From an uncultured Ruminococcus sp. (GTDB lineage Bacteria > Bacillota > Clostridia > Oscillospirales > Acutalibacteraceae): a stretch of 5,804 bases of DNA. Positions 1-5,062 of the stretch are shown in pieces. The translations under genes and the position numbers were made by a program. Positions within the stretch are counted from its first letter, which is position 1, and each line of letters begins with the position of its first letter. Under the pieces are notes generated by a model that saw nothing but the letters and a program-made list of their open reading frames with translations, was not told where the DNA came from and made no database searches. The stretch spans positions 1-5,804 of the forward strand of contig CACXHC010000243.1 in assembly GCA_902767285.1 (NCBI GenBank), in the 5' to 3' direction.

Positions 1-224
1 CACCGTTCTTCAACAAATATCGTCCTCAGTTCTACTTCAGAACAACAGACGTTACAGGAGAAATCGCTCTTCCTGAGGGCGTACAGATGTGCATGCCTGG
101 TGATAACGTAGAAATGGACGTTGAACTCATTACTCCTATCGCTATCGAAGTTGGACTTCGTTTCGCTATCCGTGAAGGCGGTAGAACAGTTGGTTCAGGT
201 GCAGTTATCGCAATAAACGAGTAA
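1..224 (+). CDS. tuf: Elongation factor Tu, C-terminal part (partial, 5' end outside window)
   Basis: This is the last 73 codons of EF-Tu, the GTPase that carries aminoacyl-tRNA to the ribosomal A site in the cytoplasm. The frame opens at base 3 and ends at TAA 222-224. The visible protein covers most of domain III, the beta-barrel that helps bind tRNA and EF-Ts. It shows the family signatures [14 protein letters not shown] near its start, [13 protein letters not shown] in the middle and [16 protein letters not shown] near the end. The catalytic GTPase domain lies upstream of the window. The gene is followed 12 nt later by a strong intrinsic terminator, so it is the last gene of its transcript. 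The family assignment is essentially certain. Whether this is the only tuf copy cannot be told from here. Confidence 0.97.
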   Translation, partial: PFFNKYRPQFYFRTTDVTGEIALPEGVQMCMPGDNVEMDVELITPIAIEVGLRFAIREGGRTVGSGAVIAINE

Positions 225-236
225 TTTAACTTTTCT

Positions 237-281
237 TTCCCCTTTGAGATTCCCCTTGGGAATCTCGGGGGAATTTTTTTT
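237..281 (+). terminator. Rho-independent terminator of tuf
   Basis: A perfect 9-bp stem, GAGATTCCC (246-254) with GGGAATCTC (258-266) around a 3-nt loop, is extended by TTCCCC (237-242) pairing with GGGG..GAA (267-273) across a small TTT bulge. Eight T residues follow at 274-281. This is a textbook intrinsic terminator placed directly after the tuf stop codon. Confidence 0.95.
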
Positions 282-283
282 GC

Positions 284-341
284 AAAGCCTGCGTACATAT
301 AAAAAAGTTTTTTTTGCTTCTTTTTTAACAAAAAAAAGAAG
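284..341 (+). repeat. 58-bp intergenic direct repeat, copy 1
   Basis: The copy begins AAAGCCTGCGTACATAT and continues as an A-run, a T-run and an inverted repeat (CTTCTTTTTT, short loop, AAAAAAGAAG). It differs from copy 2 only at 327-328, where it has AA instead of TT. The distance from the start of one copy to the start of the next is 148 bp. The inverted repeat could fold in RNA from either strand. The direct repetition is seen directly; membership of a genome-wide repeat family is inference. Confidence 0.9.
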
Positions 342-357
342 GCGGGTTGCACCCGCT
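329..357 (-). terminator. Probable intrinsic terminator of the ylbJ-asnB transcript
   Basis: Read on the minus strand, a 6-bp GC-rich stem (GCGGGT, loop GCA, ACCCGC; 342-356) is followed by TTCTTTTTTTT (340-330). That is a stem plus T-tract in the right order to stop transcription coming leftward from asnB, whose stop codon is about 160 bp upstream. The T-tract is part of repeat copy 1, so the repeat contributes to the terminator. No other GC-rich stem with a T-tract lies between it and asnB. Confidence 0.65.
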
Positions 358-431
358 GGCGATATGCACCCGGGTTTGGATATACTTTAAATATTGTCTG
401 AGAAATAAAAAATGCTAACTCAATACAATTT

Positions 432-489
432 AAAGCCTGCGTACATATAAAAAAGTTTTTTTTGCTTCTTTTTTTTCAAAAAAAAGAAG
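432..489 (+). repeat. 58-bp intergenic direct repeat, copy 2
   Basis: This copy matches 284-341 at 56 of 58 positions, in the same orientation and with no gaps. Its inverted repeat is longer than in copy 1: CTTC plus eight T, a single C, then eight A plus GAAG (466-489). It runs directly into the purine-rich tandem tract beside the asnB stop codon. In the asnB transcript it would form an A/U-only hairpin. Confidence 0.9.
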
Positions 490-518
490 AGAAAAAAAGA
501 AGAGAAAAAAGAAGAAAG
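478..518 (+). repeat. Homopurine tandem tract (A-run plus GAAGA unit, about 13 bp, three copies)
   Basis: Forty-one consecutive purines are arranged as three imperfect units: eight A plus GAAGA (478-490), GAAAAAAAGAAGA (491-503), and a version one A shorter (504-516). The first unit is the 3' arm of the copy 2 inverted repeat, so the tract looks like a duplicated extension of that repeat end, probably by replication slippage. It ends at the base before the asnB stop codon. Confidence 0.8.
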
Positions 519-2330
519 CTAAAAAATACAGTTTTTAAGAAAATAATTGACTTGAATAAGATATGCCAGTATTTGAGGTGCTTTCATTAACTGACCGTAC
601 CATGTAGATATTAAATCATCGGGAGAAGAGATGATTTTCCTTATACCGGCAGGGTTGACGAACTCGTTTATTGGTGATGATTTATCATTCAAAATATTTT
701 CGATTCCTTCGCAACAAAGTTTCCAATAAATAGGATTATGCGTTTTGGGATAGGGACTCTTTTTTCGCCAAGCAACTTTTTCGGGCAAAATATCCTCAAA
801 AGCTTTTCTAACGATACCTTTCTCTCTATTGCTGAGCGATTTCAGCTCCCACGGCATATTATACGCATACTGAACAATTCTGTAATCGCAAAACGGAACT
901 CTTACTTCGAGACCGCTGTACATGGAACAGCGGTCTTTTCTGTCGAGAAGAGTCTGCATAAACCAACTGAAATTTAACATGAACATTTCACGCATTCGCT
1001 TATTTATGGGGCTGTCGGTGGGCAGATAGTCAGTTTGCTGTACTGTATCTTCATAGCGTGAACGCACATATTCTTCACCGTGGGGCAGAAATCCTTTCTT
1101 GAGAACGGCTCGGCGAATTTCCTGAGAGCGTGACCATGGAAAATTGTCATCAAACAAAATATCCTCGTTGTGATACCATGGATAACCGCCGAAAAGTTCA
1201 TCGGCACATTCGCCCGAAACCGCTACTGTGAAATTTTTCTTTACTTCACGGCAAAATAATAATAATGATGAATCAACGTCAGCCATGCCCGGAACATCTC
1301 GGGCATTTACCGAGTCAAAAAGTGCATAATATAAATCGCTGTTGTCAATTATGACATTATGATGATTCGACTTTATACTATTAATCATCATCTCAATATA
1401 TTCTTCGTCTGAATCGGGCTGAAAAATACTTTTTTGAAAATATTTTTGGTTATCCGTATAATTCACCGAGTAAGTATCCAGTGTCTTTCCGATTTTTCCG
1501 AAATGCTCGGACGCAACCGCCGAAATAATACTGCTGTCGAGTCCTCCCGAAAGAAAAGTACATATCGGAACATCACTAACAAGCTGGCGTTTTATAGAAT
1601 CGGTTATGAGAAAACGTGTGTATTCAATAGTCTGCTCTTCGTTATGCAGATGAGGAGATGCCGTCAATTTGAAATATTTCTGTTTTGTAAAAATTCCGTT
1701 TTCATAAATTCCGCACTCGCCGGGACAAAGTTCGCAAACATTCTTAAATACTCCGTTTGAAGGAGTTCTGCCGGGGCCAATAAAGAAAATCTCCATTAAT
1801 CCTTGCTCGTCAATTTCGGGTTTGACAATATTTGACGCAAGAAGCGTTTTTATCTCCGAACCGAAAATAAATCCGCCATTGTACTTGTAATAAAAAAACG
1901 GTTTTACGCCTATCGGGTCACGAGCGGTAAAGAGTTTTCGGGTTTTGATTTCGTAAACGGCAAAAGCAAAAATGCCGTTTAATTTTTTTACGCAATTTTC
2001 TTTCCAATGCAGATAAGCATTAAACAAAACTTCGGTGTCCGAATGACTCGTAAAATTAAATCCGCAGGATTCAAGATCTGTTCTGAGTTCGTCTGCGTTA
2101 TACAATTCGCCGTTATACACCAAAACAATATCATCGTTGCTCATGGGCTGTTTGCCGTTATCAATATCTATAACAGTCAGTCTGCGGTGGAGCATGGCAC
2201 AATCCGGAGTCAAAAACATACCGTTTTCGTCCGGCCCTCGTCGGCAGAGAGTACGGCTCATTTTATTAAGAATGTCGATTCTGTCTATCATATTCTCATT
2301 ATCTGAAATCCAACCGGCAATACCGCACAT
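519..2330 (-). CDS. asnB: Glutamine-hydrolysing asparagine synthetase
   Basis: This 603-residue cytoplasmic enzyme makes asparagine from aspartate, glutamine and ATP. The N-terminal class II glutamine amidotransferase domain spans about residues 2-210, with nucleophile Cys2, RRGPD (30-34), YNGELYN (72-78) and SDTEV (97-101). The synthetase domain carries the ATP-pyrophosphatase loop SGGLDSS (261-267), SGECADELFGGY (372-383) and DRKDRCSMYSGLEVRVPF (463-480). The start at 2330 places Cys2 at the mature N-terminus as catalysis requires; the open frame upstream would bury it and overlaps ylbJ. A TGGAGG ribosome binding site (2345-2340) lies 9 nt before this ATG. The gene follows ylbJ by 19 nt with no terminator between, so co-transcription is likely. 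The family commonly has Gly where Cys375 stands here. The exact substrate is inferred from the family; an asparagine-synthetase-like amidotransferase acting on another carboxylate is a less likely alternative. Confidence 0.93.
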   Translation of the reverse strand: MCGIAGWISDNENMIDRIDILNKMSRTLCRRGPDENGMFLTPDCAMLHRRLTVIDIDNGKQPMSNDDIVLVYNGELYNADELRTDLESCGFNFTSHSDTEVLFNAYLHWKENCVKKLNGIFAFAVYEIKTRKLFTARDPIGVKPFFYYKYNGGFIFGSEIKTLLASNIVKPEIDEQGLMEIFFIGPGRTPSNGVFKNVCELCPGECGIYENGIFTKQKYFKLTASPHLHNEEQTIEYTRFLITDSIKRQLVSDVPICTFLSGGLDSSIISAVASEHFGKIGKTLDTYSVNYTDNQKYFQKSIFQPDSDEEYIEMMINSIKSNHHNVIIDNSDLYYALFDSVNARDVPGMADVDSSLLLFCREVKKNFTVAVSGECADELFGGYPWYHNEDILFDDNFPWSRSQEIRRAVLKKGFLPHGEEYVRSRYEDTVQQTDYLPTDSPINKRMREMFMLNFSWFMQTLLDRKDRCSMYSGLEVRVPFCDYRIVQYAYNMPWELKSLSNREKGIVRKAFEDILPEKVAWRKKSPYPKTHNPIYWKLCCEGIENILNDKSSPINEFVNPAGIRKIISSPDDLISTWYGQLMKAPQILAYLIQVNYFLKNCIF

Positions 2331-2339
2331 ATTGAAATA

Positions 2340-2345
2340 CCTCCA
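2340..2345 (-). promoter_or_regulatory. Ribosome binding site fixing the asnB start
   Basis: TGGAGG on the minus strand, 9 nt before ATG 2330-2328, lies in the 19-nt gap after the ylbJ stop codon. It decides for the start that exposes the catalytic cysteine rather than the in-frame ATG at 2468, which lies inside ylbJ. Confidence 0.9.
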
Positions 2346-2349
2346 AAAA

Positions 2350-3450
2350 TCAGTTATATAAATATACATATTCAGAAAATTCGGTTTTGTTGATTGACTT
2401 TTCGCTTTTTTTTGTGAAAATGAGAAAAAGTATGCTCGATACAAATAATGCACCGCTTCCCAAAGCACTTCCGGACGTGAATTTTACTTGATTTTGAGAT
2501 ATATCGGCAAAAACTTCGCTCGGAATATCAACAAACATATCAATAAAATAAATTATCAGTGCCGATATAGCCCCCACGGATATTCTCGCAAAACAAAATT
2601 TCAGTTTATTTATTTGAAGATTCGGAACAGAGGCGAAAACTTGAAAATGTACCGAAATTCCGCCCCAGCCTATCGCCAAAGCCGTAAAATATAACGGATA
2701 CCGAGTATTAATTATACACGAACAGCCGTCTGTTATTTCGAGAAGAGTACGCAAAAAAATTCCCGACTGACTTTCCGCAGAAAACTCAAGCAAAGATGTA
2801 AATGCCGAAAAAATTATAACTGCCGAACACATCGAAACAGCCGAGTTGCAGGCGTTTTTTGTCGAAATAACAAATGCGGTCGAAAAATCTCGGTTAAGCG
2901 GTTTCGGTTGATATTTTTTATATGATACTCGTGAGTCTTTCGAAAACCTTGCCCAAAATCCCGTGATGATCCCGACAATAATACTTGCCACTGTTTGAGA
3001 TGCAAATAATATCATGCCGATTTTGCGACTGCCGAAAAAACAATCCCCCACAATTCCTATCATAAAGGCGGGACCGGGATTTACGCAAAAACATAACATT
3101 CGCACAGCCTGATCGGTCGTAATATATCCTTTTTTTAGCAGAGAATTTATTCCCACAGCTCCTACGGGGTATCCTCCCACAAGACTTAATATTATTGTTA
3201 CCGTTGCTTCTCTGGGAAGATAAAACAAAAATTCCGATAACCAAGAGAGCCGTTTTCCGATTTGTTCCGAAATATCATATTCCACAGCAAAAGACGATAA
3301 AAACATAAACGGAAAAAGTGACGGCAACAAAATATTCAACGATGAATCCATTCCGGCTTTTACTCCTTGAGCGGTGCGGTCAGGCATATAAAGAGCAAAA
3401 GCACAAACAATCAGAAATACCAACGAAACAACATTCTTTTTTCTCATCAT
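2350..3450 (-). CDS. ylbJ: YlbJ-type sporulation integral membrane protein
   Basis: This is a 366-residue polytopic membrane protein of the nucleoside-recognition (Gate) type, resembling YlbJ. In Bacillus subtilis, YlbJ is made under sigma-E in the mother cell and is needed for proper spore formation; its biochemical role is unsettled. Hydrophobic segments lie near residues 7-21, 38-56, 82-105, 119-135, 143-165, 203-222, 252-274, 287-307 and 331-345. GGYPVGA (92-98), NPGPAF (124-129) and GWGGISVHFQ (261-270) look like the conserved re-entrant or helix-break motifs of the family. I chose ATG 3450 because GGAAGG (3462-3457) lies 6 nt upstream and the hydrophobic N-terminus follows at once. The in-frame ATG at 3474 would lie inside the proposed promoter -10. 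It heads the minus-strand pair with asnB and is divergent from yqfC. The name rests on recalled family similarity, not a search. Confidence 0.85.
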   Translation of the reverse strand: MMRKKNVVSLVFLIVCAFALYMPDRTAQGVKAGMDSSLNILLPSLFPFMFLSSFAVEYDISEQIGKRLSWLSEFLFYLPREATVTIILSLVGGYPVGAVGINSLLKKGYITTDQAVRMLCFCVNPGPAFMIGIVGDCFFGSRKIGMILFASQTVASIIVGIITGFWARFSKDSRVSYKKYQPKPLNRDFSTAFVISTKNACNSAVSMCSAVIIFSAFTSLLEFSAESQSGIFLRTLLEITDGCSCIINTRYPLYFTALAIGWGGISVHFQVFASVPNLQINKLKFCFARISVGAISALIIYFIDMFVDIPSEVFADISQNQVKFTSGSALGSGALFVSSILFLIFTKKSEKSINKTEFSEYVYLYN

Positions 3451-3469
3451 GAAACACCTTCCACACAAA

Positions 3470-3496
3470 ATCATATTCGCCTCGGCGAATACTTAT
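3470..3496 (-). promoter_or_regulatory. Candidate sigma-E promoter of ylbJ-asnB
   Basis: On the minus strand, ATA (3496-3494) is separated by 16 nt from AATATGAT (3477-3470). The sigma-E consensus of Bacillus is roughly ATA, 16-18 nt, CATACA then any base and T. The -10 matches 5 of 8 positions, so this is weaker than the opposing promoter. Transcription would start about 10 nt before the GGAAGG ribosome binding site, which agrees with the chosen ylbJ start. Confidence 0.5.
3474..3491. repeat. 18-bp palindrome between divergent sporulation operons
   Basis: Perfect 8-bp arms TATTCGCC (3474-3481) and GGCGAATA (3484-3491) flank a 2-bp centre. It is the only GC-rich patch in this AT-rich divergent region. 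It spans the spacer of the candidate ylbJ promoter and includes the -35 ATA of the yqfC promoter. A binding site for a dimeric regulator is a reasonable reading; I do not recognise a known operator. Confidence 0.75.
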
Positions 3497-3515
3497 GATT
3501 TTATCGGCATACATT
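3489..3515 (+). promoter_or_regulatory. Sigma-E promoter of yqfCD
   Basis: ATA (3489-3491), a 16-nt spacer, and CATACATT (3508-3515) match the Bacillus sigma-E consensus at every specified position. Transcription would begin near 3521-3523, about 12 nt before the GGGAAG ribosome binding site of yqfC. The downstream genes belong to a sigma-E-dependent operon in B. subtilis, which strengthens the call. Confidence 0.8.
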
Positions 3516-3546
3516 TATTGCAGTTGATGTTTTGGGAAGTGCGTAC

Positions 3547-3765
3547 ATGATGACAGAATTAATGTTTCCGTTTATCAATATCATAGGTAATCGGGAAATT
3601 ACCGTTGACGGCTTTCGGGGAATAGAGGATTTTTCGGAATCCGAAGTGACTTTCTGTGCCGGAAATATGCTTATCTGCATTGGCGGAAGTGATTTAATAA
3701 TTCGCTACATGAGCGTTCATACAATTGTTGTTGCCGGAAAAATAACGTCAATAAAATTTTCGTAG
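3547..3765 (+). CDS. yqfC: YqfC family sporulation protein (short form)
   Basis: This small protein of about 72 residues resembles YqfC, the partner usually encoded directly before yqfD in spore formers. In B. subtilis the pair is expressed under sigma-E; the molecular role is not known. The recognisable core is IIGNREITVDGFRGI (11-25), followed by FSESEV, GGSDLIIRYMS and the closing VAGKITSIKF, giving the short beta-rich pattern of the family. ATG 3547 has GGGAAG (3534-3539) 7 nt upstream; ATG 3550 directly after it is equally possible, and TTG 3532 is unlikely because it overlaps that ribosome binding site. As I recall the family, members usually carry about 20 more N-terminal residues, so this copy is short at that end. 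The gene ends 18 nt before yqfD. Confidence 0.82.
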   Translation: MMTELMFPFINIIGNREITVDGFRGIEDFSESEVTFCAGNMLICIGGSDLIIRYMSVHTIVVAGKITSIKFS

Positions 3766-3783
3766 TAATTCGGGGGATTTTTG

Positions 3784-4983
3784 ATGCTTTTTCTTATTCG
3801 TTTTATATACGGATACGTTATATTTAAAATATCGGGAAGCCGCCCCGGAAAATTTGCGAGCGACCTTATGGGCGAAAATATCAATTTGTGGAAAATCAAA
3901 AGCGTTGAAGGAGAAATTATTTGTGCGTCAAGCGTTGCGGATTTTAAGCGGATTCAGGATATTTCACGCCGTAAAAATTACTCATGCAAAGTAAAAATAA
4001 TAAAAAAACATGGTCTGCCGTTTATAATTGCAAGCAATAAAAAAAGAGTTGGTCTTGCGGTAGGTGCGGTTTTGTTTGCTGTTATTTTTCATGTTTTGTC
4101 TTTGTTTGTATGGACTATCGATATTTGTGATTTTGATACCATGAGTCAAACTTCCGCAAAAAATATTTTACGCAGAGTCGGATTTTACGAGGGCGTTTAC
4201 GGAAATTTCCAAAGTCTCAAGCGAATGCAGACCGAAGCATTAATAGATTTCGGCAATCTTTCGTGGATAACGATAAACGCTGACGGAAGTTTCGGCGAAG
4301 TTAACGCTACCGAAAAATACGAACCCGAAACAAACGACAATGCCCCCCGCAATATGAAAGCAATCTGCGGAGGTCAAATAATAAGAGCAGATGCCTACTC
4401 CGGTGAAGCTAAAATTTCGGAGGGCGATGGCGTTAAAGCAGGCGATTTGCTTATCAGCGGAGTTGTTTATACGGAGCTTGGCGGAACAAGATTTGTTCGT
4501 GCTGACGGAATTGTCATGGCAAAAACAAAATATCATGAAAAATTTGCTGTTCCAAAAACAAGTTACCGCATAAATATTTCGGACGATTTTATAACAAGAT
4601 ACTCCGCCGAAATATTCGGCAAAACTGTTCCATTAACAATGAGCAAAACTCCCGATAACAAAATTTCGTTTTTTACAGAAAATCAATTTGATTTCAGAGG
4701 AACAAAGGCGACTTTATCTCTTATAACCGAAAATATCTATAAATACGATATAGAAACAAAACGAAATACGGAGTCATCATCAGCGGAGATTTTTACAAAG
4801 CAACTTGCTTTAAAAGAAATTTTCGGATTTCAAAACAAAAAAATAATTTCCCGTACAATAGAAAGCCACGAAGAAAAAGATTCCTTCATTTATGATGTTG
4901 ATTATCGCTGTGAAGAAAATATCGCTTACCCCGTAGTTATACACACACCAAATAATATAGAAAAAACACTTGACATTGAATAA
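3784..4983 (+). CDS. yqfD: YqfD family sporulation membrane protein
   Basis: This 399-residue protein of the YqfD family is close to the usual length of about 400. YqfD proteins belong to the mother-cell sporulation programme under sigma-E; their biochemical function is undefined. The N-terminal part (1-85) is a soluble domain beginning MLFLIRFIYGYVIFKISG. A basic stretch NKKR (85-88) is followed by one clear transmembrane helix near 89-110. The rest should lie on the other side of the membrane. It includes LSWITINADGSFGEVNATEK (159-178) and GGQIIRADAYSGEAKISEGD (196-215), which continues as GVKAGDLLISG and resembles a barrel-sandwich turn. ATG 3784 has GGGGGA 6 nt upstream; the TTG one codon earlier is too close to it. 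It follows yqfC by 18 nt. In Bacillus, phoH follows this pair; here cysK does, and the cysK promoter overlaps the yqfD end. Confidence 0.93.
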   Translation: MLFLIRFIYGYVIFKISGSRPGKFASDLMGENINLWKIKSVEGEIICASSVADFKRIQDISRRKNYSCKVKIIKKHGLPFIIASNKKRVGLAVGAVLFAVIFHVLSLFVWTIDICDFDTMSQTSAKNILRRVGFYEGVYGNFQSLKRMQTEALIDFGNLSWITINADGSFGEVNATEKYEPETNDNAPRNMKAICGGQIIRADAYSGEAKISEGDGVKAGDLLISGVVYTELGGTRFVRADGIVMAKTKYHEKFAVPKTSYRINISDDFITRYSAEIFGKTVPLTMSKTPDNKISFFTENQFDFRGTKATLSLITENIYKYDIETKRNTESSSAEIFTKQLALKEIFGFQNKKIISRTIESHEEKDSFIYDVDYRCEENIAYPVVIHTPNNIEKTLDIE

Positions 4984-4998
4984 AAGGAGTGCTATAAT
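4970..4998 (+). promoter_or_regulatory. Consensus housekeeping (sigma-A) promoter of cysK
   Basis: TTGACA (4970-4975), a 17-nt spacer and TATAAT (4993-4998) match the consensus at all twelve positions. An extended -10 TG is present at 4990-4991. The -35 lies within the last codons of yqfD and the yqfD stop codon is in the spacer. Transcription should start near 5004-5006, giving a leader of about 58 nt. The promoter implies strong expression outside sporulation. Confidence 0.93.
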
Positions 4999-5005
4999 AA
5001 ACCTA

Positions 5006-5042
5006 TCAAATCGATATGTATTAAGTGATTTGAAGATTTTTT
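5006..5042 (+). promoter_or_regulatory. cysK leader hairpin followed by T-run
   Basis: TCAAATC (5006-5012) and GATTTGA (5027-5033) form a 7-bp inverted repeat with a 14-nt loop. Six T residues follow at 5037-5042, just before the ribosome binding site. The hairpin sits at the very 5' end of the expected transcript. It could be a weak attenuator, a 5'-stabilising hairpin, or a DNA operator half-site pair for a sulfur regulator. The stem is AT-rich, so termination would be inefficient. Confidence 0.45.
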
Positions 5043-5062
5043 ATTAAAAAGGAGAACCTAAA

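Larger units (their letters stand above)
225..518. other. Convergent intergenic region between tuf and asnB
   Basis: This 294-bp stretch has no credible gene. It contains the tuf terminator, two copies of a 58-bp direct repeat, a GC-rich hairpin that probably ends the minus-strand asnB transcript, about 75 bp of featureless AT-rich DNA between the repeats (roughly 357-431), and a homopurine tract next to the asnB stop codon. A minus-strand reading frame running from here into tuf is low-complexity and antisense to a conserved gene, so I do not call it. Confidence 0.85.

Noticed and set aside
32..352. A 106-codon minus-strand frame spanning the end of tuf and its terminator
   Set aside because: It is antisense to tuf, crosses the terminator and repeat copy 1, and starts in lysine/phenylalanine runs derived from the A/T tracts.
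368..375. ACCCGGGT palindrome between the repeats as an operator
   Set aside because: It is only 8 bp, with no promoter nearby; it is more likely part of the composite repeat or an alternative fold of the adjacent GC stem.
284..489. The paired repeats as a CRISPR array or as ends of an insertion sequence
   Set aside because: There are only two copies, with low-complexity content, no spacer-like regularity and no transposase or cas gene. The copies are direct rather than inverted.
738..2361. Several plus-strand frames of 74-108 codons opposite asnB
   Set aside because: All are antisense to a clear asparagine synthetase and show no family motifs.
2427..2434. CATACTTT on the minus strand, a sigma-E -10-like box upstream of asnB
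   Set aside because: There is no ATA at the required 16-18 nt upstream, and it lies inside ylbJ coding sequence; probably chance in AT-rich DNA.
2331..2468. In-frame N-terminal extension of asnB starting at ATG 2468
   Set aside because: It would place 46 residues before the catalytic Cys2 and overlap ylbJ by more than 100 bp, while a good ribosome binding site precedes ATG 2330.
4999..5062. cysK leader as a T-box or SAM riboswitch
   Set aside because: The leader is about 58 nt, far shorter than either class, and lacks their conserved core sequences.
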